From NCBI RefSeq assembly GCF_000973085.1, contig NZ_CP011280.1, positions 832,642-896,641 of the forward strand: DNA of 64,000 nucleotides. Reading direction: 5' to 3'. The notes below the pieces were generated by a model. That model worked only from the letters and a program-made list of their open reading frames with translations. It was not told the DNA's origin and did not search any database. Position numbers and translations under genes: made by a program. Positions 44,421 through 52,630 of the stretch are shown here, in pieces. This DNA is from Sneathia vaginalis. GTDB lineage: Bacteria > Fusobacteriota > Fusobacteriia > Fusobacteriales > Leptotrichiaceae. Numbering within the stretch: the first letter of the stretch is position 1; each line of letters starts with the position of its first letter.

Positions 44421-46121
44421 TTTATTCATTAATTTTTTAATAACTTCTTTTAACTCTTTATTTTCTTTTTCTAATTTATTTAATCTTTCTTCAAAATTAG
44501 TACCTTTATTAACACTACCCATCATAACTCCAGCTCCTATACCAAAGGCAAGATTTCCTTTACTATTAACTGCTCCACTTAGTTTATATGTAAAGTTTTG
44601 CTTATCATTTGTTCCACTAAGTCCTACTACTACTGAATGAGATCCTCCATAGTATCCATATGATGCAGCTAAATTAAACTTTCTATCTCCACTTACTTGT
44701 GGTAAGTTTGCCATTGCTACAGCACTTGATACTCCACTTAAGGCTAAATCTGTTTTTTCATTAAGTTTAGCAACTTTTTCATCTACATATGCCTTATCAG
44801 CCTTATTTTCCTTAATAGTTTTTAAGTCCTTAATTACAACAACACTATCTCCATTTTCACTAGTTGCTGATGCTGGTGTTGTACCTGTACTTGTTGTATT
44901 ACCGTCACCTAATGAACTTGCAATATTAGAAAGTTTGTGTGGTTCTTTGGCTTGTATGATAACTTCATCAACTTTACCTTTGTATTCCTTATTAGTTTCT
45001 TTATAATAGTATTTATCACCATACTTATATAGACTCTTATTATCTTTAGTAGCATATTCAAATGGTGTAGAATTATCTACATAAGTCTTTAATTCTTTTA
45101 ATTGAGCAACATTGACAGCATCTGTATCATTGTAACCTGCAGCAACGTTCACTATTTGTCTTGTATGTAATTTATTAACTAATTTTTCAAAACCACCAAC
45201 AGATACTACTCCATAATCAGCTATCCATTCACTTTTATTTTTATATTCTTCTTCATTTAAATTATATGGTCTATACCCAACTTCTTTGCTAGCATCTCCT
45301 GCTATAGACCGTATCCCTAATGCAATACTATTCATTCCATACGCATAAGACTGGCTACCTATAGCTGTAGAATACTTACCTAAACTTTTTGCATTTTCTC
45401 CTAATGACACAGCACCTTTATTTAAAGCTTTAGCTTCTGATCCAATAGATATTGTTGCATCTCCTGTAGCTAACGCGACTTTTCCTATAGCAATATTCCC
45501 CTGAGTTCCAGAATTTTCAGCCTTAGCTGACAATCCTATAACAACACTATTAGATGAATTATACACTTTGCTAAAAGGTCCCAATACCGTATTATAGTCT
45601 AAATAATTTGATTGTGTTTTGACAATCTGTTTTATAACTCCATCTTCCTTATCTTTATTTTCAATTACTTTTTGTATTTTATTTTTATTATACCAATCAT
45701 ATGGATCAAATGCTGAATACAATAGTTTATTATCATCTTGAGCACCTTTTTTTACTTCATCAATAAGTGTATCAATAAATTTAAAATCATATCCATCAAT
45801 ATTAGATAATTTATCTTTTATTATATTTATTATTTCACCTTTAGATTTCTTTTCATTTTCTTTTATAGTAGATAAAATACCAGTTTCTTTATATTTATTA
45901 CTAAGTTCTTTAGAAATTTCATCTTTAATTTCTTCTACTTTTTTATTCTTATTTTTTACAACTATATCTAAAATAGGATCATCAATTATGTTATTTATAC
46001 CTCCAATAACATTATTTCTACTCACTAATTTTTCATAATTTTTTTCGTGACTTTTTTCAAATATAATGTTGTTGTTAATCACAAAATCTTTAGTATCTGC
46101 ATACCCAACACTTGTTATCAT
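44418..46121 (-). CDS. Trimeric autotransporter adhesin, 567 aa, start codon lost
   Basis: Residues from VGYADT onward form a helical charged N-terminal region (to about 150), a YadA head with SVVIGLSAKAENSGTQGNIA and KALNKGAVSLGENAKSLGKY, a neck (RQIVNVAAGYNDTDAVNVAQ), a stalk and the common anchor, then a 32-residue coiled tail ending KLMNK. The ATG at 46121 leaves only MITSVGYA as signal peptide. In frame upstream the sequence reads KNRKVLILICAALT, a proper signal peptide, but the codon before its first Lys is TAG where ATG is expected, seven bases after AGGAGA. The gene may therefore be silent, or start from the internal ATG or a non-standard codon. A T17 run lies further upstream. Confidence 0.85.
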   Translation of the reverse strand: MITSVGYADTKDFVINNNIIFEKSHEKNYEKLVSRNNVIGGINNIIDDPILDIVVKNKNKKVEEIKDEISKELSNKYKETGILSTIKENEKKSKGEIINIIKDKLSNIDGYDFKFIDTLIDEVKKGAQDDNKLLYSAFDPYDWYNKNKIQKVIENKDKEDGVIKQIVKTQSNYLDYNTVLGPFSKVYNSSNSVVIGLSAKAENSGTQGNIAIGKVALATGDATISIGSEAKALNKGAVSLGENAKSLGKYSTAIGSQSYAYGMNSIALGIRSIAGDASKEVGYRPYNLNEEEYKNKSEWIADYGVVSVGGFEKLVNKLHTRQIVNVAAGYNDTDAVNVAQLKELKTYVDNSTPFEYATKDNKSLYKYGDKYYYKETNKEYKGKVDEVIIQAKEPHKLSNIASSLGDGNTTSTGTTPASATSENGDSVVVIKDLKTIKENKADKAYVDEKVAKLNEKTDLALSGVSSAVAMANLPQVSGDRKFNLAASYGYYGGSHSVVVGLSGTNDKQNFTYKLSGAVNSKGNLAFGIGAGVMMGSVNKGTNFEERLNKLEKENKELKEVIKKLMNK

Positions 46122-46211
46122 CGTTAATGCAGCACAAATTAAAATAAGTACTTTTCTATTTTTCTATTTCTCCTTTTATTATTGTTTGGTTTACTACGTA
46201 TATTTTATTCT

Positions 46212-46228
46212 AAAAAAAAAAAAAAAAA
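46212..46228 (-). promoter_or_regulatory. T17 homopolymer upstream of the 567-aa TAA
   Basis: Seventeen T on the minus strand followed after four bases by TAAAATATAC, the same block that follows the T18 run at 49641-49658. If TAAAAT is the -10, the tract lies in the spacer; if not, it lies just before the -35. Confidence 0.5.
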
Positions 46229-46345
46229 GCAGTTTTTTTAATTAACTTGCTTATTTTTTAACCCGCATATTCTTTATGCACTGCATTTATCTAAATTTAT
46301 ATCTTTTAATTTCATAAACTTTTTTAACTAAATATATATATTTTT

Positions 46346-46377
46346 AAAAAAAAGACCCCATAATGCATATGAGATCT
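46346..46377 (-). terminator. Terminator of the 505-aa TAA
   Basis: Stem AGATCTCATA/TATGGGGTCT with T8; duplicate of the terminator at 42726-42757. Confidence 0.65.
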
Positions 46378-46385
46378 CATTATTA

Positions 46386-47903
46386 TTACTTACGAATTAA
46401 TTTATTAACTATTTCTTTTAATTCTTTAATTTCTTGTCCTTGTTTATCTATTTTTTCATCACGTTTTCTATTTTCTTCTTTTAATTGTTCTATAACCTTA
46501 TCCTTATCATTTACACTACCAAGCATTACTCCAGCTCCTATACCAAAGGCAAGATTTCCTTTACTATTAACTGCTCCACTTAGTTTGTATGTAAAGTTTT
46601 GCTTGTCATTTGTTCCACTAAAGCCTACTGCTACTGCATGAGATCCTCCATAGTATCCATATGATGCTGCTAAATTAAACTTTCTATCTCCACTTACTTG
46701 TGGTAAGTTTGCCATTGCTACAACATTTGTTACTCCGCCTAATACGAAGTCTATTTTTTTATCTACTTCTGGTTTATTATAGTAGTTTTCAGCTGAAAAA
46801 GAATTAGCTTTAACATATTCTTTTAATTGTGATACATTAACTGCATCTGTATCATCTGTACCAGCTTTAACATATTTAATTTGTCTAGTTGTTGTATCAT
46901 TACCAATTGATACTGCATTTTCTATTGCTTTAGAGCCATTACCTATTACTATTGCGTTATTTACATCAGTATTTGTTATATTAGATCCTAATATTATATT
47001 ATTATTCACACTACTTTTATTTTTCTCTCCTAGATGTACATTAGTACCAAATACTGCATTACCTTGACCTATAACTAAATTATCATTACCTTTTATGATA
47101 TTTCCAATAAAATCAGGTTTAAACTTATTTTCAGTTATATTTACATTAGGGGTATCATTTTGTTTTGGTTCTTCTTCTGTAAATCTTTTTAATATCTCTT
47201 CACATTCATTTATTGAACTTTGCATAGCAGATTCACTTTTACCATGATTATTACTAGCTCTTTTTACAACTTCTTCTACATTTTCTAATATTTTTTCTTT
47301 TTCTTCATCACTTGATTTTAAAAATTTCTTACTTTCTTTAACTATGTCTCTTGTAAAATCAATTAATAGACTTAATTTTGAATGTAGCTCTTCTTGTTTT
47401 GTTTCAGTTTTATCGTTTTCAATAAATCTACCAAAAATTATTGTATTATTTTTAATTGTTTTTTCTATATCATTATTCCACCATACCAATTTCGCACCAT
47501 CAACACTTCCATTGAATTTAACTTTTTCACCTTCTCTTATACTACGAACTCCTCTAACATTTTGCCCACTTGGTAATTCGACTGCCCAAAATACTTTATA
47601 CTCTCTAGTTGCCTTATTAACAGGATCAGGATAGATTTCATTATTATTCCCAAACACCAAATTTTTATCTATTCTAGAATTTTCTCCCCCAACCTTATTT
47701 TTATCACCATGAACTTGGTTATTATTTCCATAAATATAGTTATCATTACCTATTGAATATGCATTATTCCCATCAACCCAAGTATTTTCACCAAAATAGT
47801 AGCTATTTTCTCCATTATATGCTTCCTTCCATTTTCCTTCTTCATCAGCAAAAGAAAAAATACCTAAAATTAAAAGTATACTTAGTACTATCTTATTCTT
47901 CAT
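46386..47903 (-). CDS. Trimeric autotransporter adhesin, 505 aa
   Basis: Signal peptide MKNKIVLSILLILGIFSFA. The head begins with GENSYYFGENTWVDGNNAYS and Asn-rich repeats, is interrupted by a helical charged insertion (about residues 165-255), and resumes with GNIIKGNDNLVIGQGNAVFG and NAIVIGNGSKAIENAVSIGN. Neck RQIKYVKAGTDDTDAVNVSQ, then the common anchor, then a 43-residue coiled-coil tail that shares both ends with the 29-residue tail of the 501-aa protein but carries two extra heptads. Promoter with G9 tract at 47933-47962. Confidence 0.94.
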   Translation of the reverse strand: MKNKIVLSILLILGIFSFADEEGKWKEAYNGENSYYFGENTWVDGNNAYSIGNDNYIYGNNNQVHGDKNKVGGENSRIDKNLVFGNNNEIYPDPVNKATREYKVFWAVELPSGQNVRGVRSIREGEKVKFNGSVDGAKLVWWNNDIEKTIKNNTIIFGRFIENDKTETKQEELHSKLSLLIDFTRDIVKESKKFLKSSDEEKEKILENVEEVVKRASNNHGKSESAMQSSINECEEILKRFTEEEPKQNDTPNVNITENKFKPDFIGNIIKGNDNLVIGQGNAVFGTNVHLGEKNKSSVNNNIILGSNITNTDVNNAIVIGNGSKAIENAVSIGNDTTTRQIKYVKAGTDDTDAVNVSQLKEYVKANSFSAENYYNKPEVDKKIDFVLGGVTNVVAMANLPQVSGDRKFNLAASYGYYGGSHAVAVGFSGTNDKQNFTYKLSGAVNSKGNLAFGIGAGVMLGSVNDKDKVIEQLKEENRKRDEKIDKQGQEIKELKEIVNKLIRK

Positions 47904-47932
47904 TTTTATACACCCTTTCTAGTATTACATAT

Positions 47933-47962
47933 ATAGTACCCCCCCCCGTACTTTTTTGTCAA
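47933..47962 (-). promoter_or_regulatory. Promoter with G9 spacer tract for the 505-aa TAA
   Basis: Perfect -35 TTGACA (47957-47962); -10 either TACTAT (47933-47938, spacer 18) or TATATA (47930-47935, spacer 21). G9 lies at 47939-47947 as C on the plus strand. Confidence 0.65.
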
Positions 47963-48039
47963 GTATTTGTTACTGAATTTAAATATATACTGTATTTTTT
48001 TGTTCATATAAAAATTTTATATATATTTTTTTAATATGC

Positions 48040-48073
48040 AAAAACCCCTCGGGTGACTAATCCCAAGGGGTAG
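48040..48073 (-). terminator. Terminator of the 490-aa barrel protein
   Basis: GC-rich stem ACCCCTtGGG/CCCgAGGGGT (48045-48070) and T5. Confidence 0.75.
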
Positions 48074-48105
48074 AAAAAACAATTATATATCAAACGTGTT
48101 GATAA

Positions 48106-49578
48106 CTATTTCCATTCATATTTTAAGTTTAAGCTTGTCTTAACTTGAGTATCTGTATACTTAAATTCTTTTCCAACTACCTTAAATTTAACTGGAGTTT
48201 CTACACTTCCTTTTAATGTTAATGTGTCAGTTGGTTTGTATTCAGCTGATACTTTTGGTGTTAATGTTAATGAAGGTACAGTAACTAATTTATCTGCTGG
48301 TTTAGATACATTTAATTCTAAGTTAGCATTAGCTTCAGGACTTACTGTGAATTTGTCTGTTACGCTATAGTCATATTTAGCATTTGCATCAAATACAAAT
48401 ACACCTGTATTCTTTTTTGTTCCATCAAACATTCTATCATGTAAACCTGCAAGTAATGATTTACCTGTTAATGTTAATTTGTCATTTAACATCTTGTATT
48501 CTGCATTAAGTTCTACACCATATGCAACATGGTCATTTCTCTTTACTTTGTTATCTGATGTAACTTCTTTAGCAATATTTACATGAGCAACAAAAGGTTT
48601 TGCAGATAATGTTAAGTGTTTAACACCTTTGTATGTTCCTTTTAATTCATATGAGTGTATGTATCTAGCTTCTTTTTCTTCAAATAATTTAGTTTCTAAG
48701 ACTTTATAATCTCCAATCTTTTCAGTAGATTTAAAGTTTTTCTTAAATGCAACTTTACCTTCAAGTTCAAGATCTTTTACAGCATCATATTTTGCTGATA
48801 CTTCACCTGAAACATAGTCTACAGCTTCAGAAGCTTTTTGATTTTTTTCTATCTTTCTGTAATCATGTTTTACTTCAACGTTTGCTTTTACGTCTTTTAA
48901 TCCTTTAACGAATACATCTTTACCTTCTTCGCTTTCAACGAATAGTTTGTGAGTTGATTTAACTGTTGCACCATAATCTTTAACAGATGCCTTATTAGTT
49001 TTTGTTCCATCATATGTATATTCTTCATTACTTAATGGGAAGTTAGTCTTTGAATTTAGACCAAATGTAAATTCATTATATTTGTAACTTACTTGTCCTT
49101 CTAATTCTGCACTTCCTTTATCTGCAACTTTACCATTAGTTATTTTCTTTAATACTTCTTTTTTAAAATTGTATTCACCAATTGTTACTGCAGGTCTTTT
49201 AGCTATTTTATTTGCTAATGTTACTTCTTCTTTTAAAGTGTTAACAAATTTAGGACTTACAGTTGCTTTAACATATGATTTAACTCCCTTTATTTCAGGT
49301 AATTCATATTTAGCCCATACACTTGAATGATTTAAGTAGTTAGCTTTTGTAACTTTACCTAATTCTAAATCTTCAGCTTTAAATTCTCCACCAAAGCTAA
49401 ATCCAGTTCCTTCTACTTTAACTTCTGTTTTAACTCCTGTTTTCTTTGCTACGAAAGTTGGTTTTGCACCTTTTACAAATGTAGCTTCATTTTCGTTATA
49501 TGCTTCAACTGATCCAGTTGTTCCAGCCATTGCAACTATTGATGCAACTAAGCTAGTTAGCAATAATGTCTTTTTCAT
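48106..49578 (-). CDS. Outer-membrane beta-barrel protein, 490 aa
   Basis: Signal peptide MKKTLLLTSLVASIVAMA, then some 470 residues of alternating strands with many Lys/Glu and few Cys (LEGQVSYKYNEFTFGLNSKT, LTLTPKVSAEYKPTDTLTLK) ending TSLNLKYEWK. The length suits a barrel of 20 or more strands. The C-terminal 25 residues align with those of the barrel protein at 36851-38698. No porin family is named by motif. It sits in the middle of the TAA cluster, has its own strong terminator and is preceded by a T18 run, so it too may vary in expression. A major outer-membrane protein or porin is the best guess. Confidence 0.78.
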   Translation of the reverse strand: MKKTLLLTSLVASIVAMAGTTGSVEAYNENEATFVKGAKPTFVAKKTGVKTEVKVEGTGFSFGGEFKAEDLELGKVTKANYLNHSSVWAKYELPEIKGVKSYVKATVSPKFVNTLKEEVTLANKIAKRPAVTIGEYNFKKEVLKKITNGKVADKGSAELEGQVSYKYNEFTFGLNSKTNFPLSNEEYTYDGTKTNKASVKDYGATVKSTHKLFVESEEGKDVFVKGLKDVKANVEVKHDYRKIEKNQKASEAVDYVSGEVSAKYDAVKDLELEGKVAFKKNFKSTEKIGDYKVLETKLFEEKEARYIHSYELKGTYKGVKHLTLSAKPFVAHVNIAKEVTSDNKVKRNDHVAYGVELNAEYKMLNDKLTLTGKSLLAGLHDRMFDGTKKNTGVFVFDANAKYDYSVTDKFTVSPEANANLELNVSKPADKLVTVPSLTLTPKVSAEYKPTDTLTLKGSVETPVKFKVVGKEFKYTDTQVKTSLNLKYEWK

Positions 49579-49640
49579 AATTTTTCTCCTTTTTAAAAAA
49601 ATATTTTAATATTTCTATAGTAGTCAAGTATATTTTAGCC

Positions 49641-49658
49641 AAAAAAAAAAAAAAAAAA
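49641..49658 (-). promoter_or_regulatory. T18 homopolymer in the promoter region of the 490-aa barrel gene
   Basis: Eighteen T on the minus strand, then GGC and TAAAATATAC. Possible promoters: TTGGCT-17-TATAGA directly after the tract, or TAAAAT as -10 with the tract in the spacer. Either placement would make transcription sensitive to tract length. Confidence 0.55.
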
Positions 49659-49783
49659 GGACATTTTTATTAAATGTATGTTTATTTTTTAACCACATAA
49701 AGATACGTTAAATAAAATGTAGATTTTATCTATATATCTCGCACATTGTGTTTTTTAACTTTATTAAAAGAAATTTAATTAAT

Positions 49784-49817
49784 AAAAAATGTACTGAATC
49801 ATTTTAATCCAGTACAG
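49784..49817 (-). terminator. Terminator of the 522-aa TAA
   Basis: Seven-base stem TGTACTG/CAGTACA (49790-49796 with 49810-49816) and T6. Confidence 0.7.
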
Positions 49818-49836
49818 TTTATTATTTTTAATATAT

Positions 49837-51405
49837 TTATTTATTCATTAATTTATTTATAATCTCTTCTAATTTTTGTATTTTCATATTTTGCTTTTTA
49901 ACGTTTTCTTTAGTATCCATATTTTCTTTTCTTAATTCTTTAACTTCATCAGTCAATTCTTCTATTCTCTTATCCTTATTATCAACACTACCCATCATAA
50001 CTCCAGCTCCTATACCAAAGGCAAGATTACCCTTACTATTAACTGCTCCACTTAATTTGTATGTAAAGTTTTTCTTGTCATTTGTTCCACTAAAGCCTAC
50101 TGCTACTGCATGAGATCCTCCATAGTATCCATATGATGCTGCTAAATTAAACTTTCTATCACCACCTACTTGTGGTAAGTTTGCCATTGCTACTGCATTC
50201 GATACTCCACCTAAAGCTATATCACTTTTTAAACTCACTGCCTTTAATTGTCTAATATTAACAGCATCAAAATCATTTATACCTTCAGAAAGATTTGTAA
50301 TTCTTCGTTTTATTCTATCGTTACCTAAAGATACTGTATTTCTCTCGTTTGCTTCAGAAAAATTACCTAATGCAACAGAATTTTCACCTGTAGCAACAGA
50401 TGCAAGTCCTATACTAACTGAATTATTATATGCTTCTGAAAATGCACCTAATGAAGTCGAATATTTCCCTAAAGTTTTAGAATTAAACCCTATTGTTGTA
50501 TTAAACCCATCAGCTTTTTGATCTCTTTTTATCCATCTTTCTCCTTCTTCATTTATTTTATATCCTGAATATTCTTTATATAACTTAAATGAGGCCATTT
50601 TTCTAACTTCTTCTATTAAAGATTGGTTAACATCTTTTTCAGTAAAAGCTTTATTTGTTTTTTTATATTCTTCTCTAATTTTAGATTTTAAAACTATTTC
50701 ATTTTCTTTTTTTATTTCATCAAAATATTTTTTATATAGTTCTTCTTTTTTTGTACTGTCTATAATATTATTACCATCAATTTCTAAACTTTTTTTAGAA
50801 TATGAGATAGCTCCAGGTCCTATAACAACTGATCCTTTTGTAGTATTAATACTTTCACTACCTAATGCTATAGAATACATTCCACTATTAAAAGTATTAT
50901 TTCCTATACCAATACTATCGTTTTCAGTTACTTTTGCTCCGCCAATTGAAACTGCATTATTTCCTGCATAATTATCATACCCGATGGAAACTCCATATTG
51001 ATTTGTATATACCTCAGTACCTATTGCAACATTTTGACCATTCTCTACTAAAACACTAGCACCTATACCAATAGAATAACTTGAATTATCTCTAACTTTA
51101 ACTTTGTTTCCTATAGCAACACTAGTTTTACTTTGATTAACTGTTCCTTCTCCATATGTTATTCCAGAACCTACTCCTTCAAGATTCTTTTCTGTATTTA
51201 AATAATTTATATTTATATTTTTTTTATATCTATATTCAGAACCCACTTTTTCGTATAATTTTTTTGAATTTTCATTTAATTTATTATACTCTGTTTCTGT
51301 AATATATATATATCCATTTTCTATCCTAGGTATATTTTGTTGACTTTCGCTTGCATATGAAATTATTGTAGAAATTAAAGAAATAATCAGTATTTTTTTA
51401 TTCAT
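49837..51405 (-). CDS. Trimeric autotransporter adhesin, 522 aa
   Basis: Signal peptide MNKKILIISLISTIISYA. The head shows classical YadA repeats (SVAIGNKVKVRDNSSYSIGI, NAVSIGGAKVTENDSIGIGN, TTKGSVVIGPGAISYSK), a helical insertion (about residues 215-290), then NTTIGFNSKTLGKYSTSLGA and NSVALGNFSEANERNTVSLG. Neck RRITNLSEGINDFDAVNIRQ, common anchor, and the longest tail, 50 residues of coiled coil ending KLMNK. The G10 promoter at 51431-51461 has an extended -10 (TGCTATAAT), the best match of the group. It is the first TAA of the cluster, next to dapB. Confidence 0.94.
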   Translation of the reverse strand: MNKKILIISLISTIISYASESQQNIPRIENGYIYITETEYNKLNENSKKLYEKVGSEYRYKKNININYLNTEKNLEGVGSGITYGEGTVNQSKTSVAIGNKVKVRDNSSYSIGIGASVLVENGQNVAIGTEVYTNQYGVSIGYDNYAGNNAVSIGGAKVTENDSIGIGNNTFNSGMYSIALGSESINTTKGSVVIGPGAISYSKKSLEIDGNNIIDSTKKEELYKKYFDEIKKENEIVLKSKIREEYKKTNKAFTEKDVNQSLIEEVRKMASFKLYKEYSGYKINEEGERWIKRDQKADGFNTTIGFNSKTLGKYSTSLGAFSEAYNNSVSIGLASVATGENSVALGNFSEANERNTVSLGNDRIKRRITNLSEGINDFDAVNIRQLKAVSLKSDIALGGVSNAVAMANLPQVGGDRKFNLAASYGYYGGSHAVAVGFSGTNDKKNFTYKLSGAVNSKGNLAFGIGAGVMMGSVDNKDKRIEELTDEVKELRKENMDTKENVKKQNMKIQKLEEIINKLMNK

Positions 51406-51430
51406 TCTATCCTCCTTGTATATAGTACTG

Positions 51431-51461
51431 ATTATAGCACCCCCCCCCCATTTATTTTCAA
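51431..51461 (-). promoter_or_regulatory. Promoter with G10 spacer tract for the 522-aa TAA
   Basis: -35 TTGAAA (51456-51461), -10 TATAAT (51431-51436), spacer 19 with G10 (51440-51449 as C on the plus strand). Loss of one or two G would give 18 or 17. Confidence 0.75.
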
Positions 51462-51562
51462 TACTTTTTTTTACTTTATTTAACCTTTTTTTAACATAAA
51501 AAAAATGAAGCCCACAACACCTTGTAGTACTTCATCTTCTGTATATCGTTATTTATTAACTA
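51440..51562. repeat. Promoter-terminator cassette, copy 2
   Basis: Second copy of 44298-44420. Here the homology stops close to the dapB end, at the point where copy 1 meets a TAA stop codon. Confidence 0.8.
51497..51534 (-). terminator. Terminator after dapB, of TAA type
   Basis: Same two-part hairpin as 44356-44392, followed by T8. It now serves dapB. Confidence 0.6.
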
Positions 51563-51571
51563 TTCTTCCAT

Positions 51572-52252
51572 TTAATCAACATCAAAATACAATCCATTTC
51601 CTAAACCTAATAGCTTTCTTGCAAACTTAATTGCACCAACAGCAAATATCTTTCTTGAAAGGGCTGTATGTTTAATTTCTACTATTTCATCTTCACCTGC
51701 AAATATGGCTATATGTTCTCCTACTATACTTCCACCTCTTACACTATGTATTCCAAGTTCATCTTTTTCTCTTTTTCCTACTCTATTAGTTTGTATCTTT
51801 AAATTTCTTACCTCTTGTATGTTTTTTGCAAGTGTAAGTGCTGTTCCACTAGGTGAATCAACTTTTCTATTGTGATGTGCTTCAACAATTTCTATATCAA
51901 AATCTTCTAATAGTTGTGTTGCTAATTTGGAAAGCTTATTCAAGACTTTTACTCCAAGTGAAGTATTTGTCATCTTAAGTATAGGTATATATTTTGAAGC
52001 ATTTTCTATAGCTTTCATTTCATCTTCTGTCTGTCCTGTTGTTGCAATTAGCAGTGGTTTTGAATACTCTTTCGCTAAATTTAACACAGTATTTGTTGCT
52101 AAATGGTGAGAAAAATCTATAATAACATCAAAATCTTTTTCTATTTTTTTTACATCAAATGGGTCTATCATATCAACAAAAATATCTTCATTTTGTATAC
52201 TATCTTTGACTATATTAGCCATAACTCCATTTCCAAACACTAAAATCTTCAT
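51572..52252 (-). CDS. dapB: 4-hydroxy-tetrahydrodipicolinate reductase
   Basis: 226 residues, shorter than the usual 240-270 because of a compact N-terminal part. The NAD(P) loop VFGNGVMANIV, the catalytic EAHHNRKVDSPSGTALTLAK and the end RKIFAVGAIKFARKLLGL are present. It makes tetrahydrodipicolinate for lysine and diaminopimelate, needed for peptidoglycan. It is divergent from ptsH, alone, and borders the TAA cluster. Confidence 0.95.
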   Translation of the reverse strand: MKILVFGNGVMANIVKDSIQNEDIFVDMIDPFDVKKIEKDFDVIIDFSHHLATNTVLNLAKEYSKPLLIATTGQTEDEMKAIENASKYIPILKMTNTSLGVKVLNKLSKLATQLLEDFDIEIVEAHHNRKVDSPSGTALTLAKNIQEVRNLKIQTNRVGKREKDELGIHSVRGGSIVGEHIAIFAGEDEIVEIKHTALSRKIFAVGAIKFARKLLGLGNGLYFDVD

Positions 52253-52275
52253 TTTTTATACTCCTTTTCGTCATA

Positions 52276-52304
52276 TTGACTTTTTTTGCAATCTGTTATA
52301 TTAT
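52276..52304 (+). promoter_or_regulatory. Promoter of ptsH
   Basis: -35 TTGACT (52276-52281), -10 TATTAT (52299-52304), spacer 17. Confidence 0.7.
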
Positions 52305-52337
52305 TTTATTATCAAAGCATTATATTAGGAGGACACA

Positions 52338-52598
52338 ATGGTTAGTAAATCATTAACTTTCAATGGACCACAAGGTATGCATGCAAGACCTGCAGGTGCA
52401 TTAGTTAAAAAAGCAAAAGAATTTGAAAGTAAAATTGAATTAGTTTACAATGGTAACTCATTTAACGCAAAAGCAATAACAAAGCTTCTTTCAGCAGGGA
52501 TTAAGAGTGGTGCAGAAATTACTGTAACTGCTGATGGTCCAGATGAAGAAAAAGCACTAGAAAGTGTTTCTGAATTTATATCAAATATTGTTGATTAA
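52338..52598 (+). CDS. ptsH: Phosphocarrier protein HPr
   Basis: 86 residues. The active His15 is in GMHARPAGALVKKA. It transfers phosphate from enzyme I to IIA proteins such as the one at 30742. At the regulatory position 46 the sequence is NAKAITKLLSAGI, with Ala where Gram-positive HPr has the Ser phosphorylated by HPr kinase, so regulation by Ser46 phosphorylation is unlikely. AGGAGG precedes the start. It is a single-gene unit; ptsI is not adjacent, which is less common. Confidence 0.95.
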   Translation: MVSKSLTFNGPQGMHARPAGALVKKAKEFESKIELVYNGNSFNAKAITKLLSAGIKSGAEITVTADGPDEEKALESVSEFISNIVD

Positions 52599-52602
52599 TT
52601 TT

Positions 52603-52630
52603 TTAAAAAGCCTTTTTTAAGGCTTTTTTA
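52603..52630. terminator. Bidirectional terminator between ptsH and the rlu gene
   Basis: Stem AAAAAGCC/GGCTTTTT (52605-52612 with 52621-52628); T runs on both strands. Confidence 0.75.

Noticed and set aside
38894-51405. Short repeated units that could suggest CRISPR or VNTR arrays
   Set aside because: They are degenerate head repeats of 14-15 codons in protein frame, with no constant DNA repeat and spacer.
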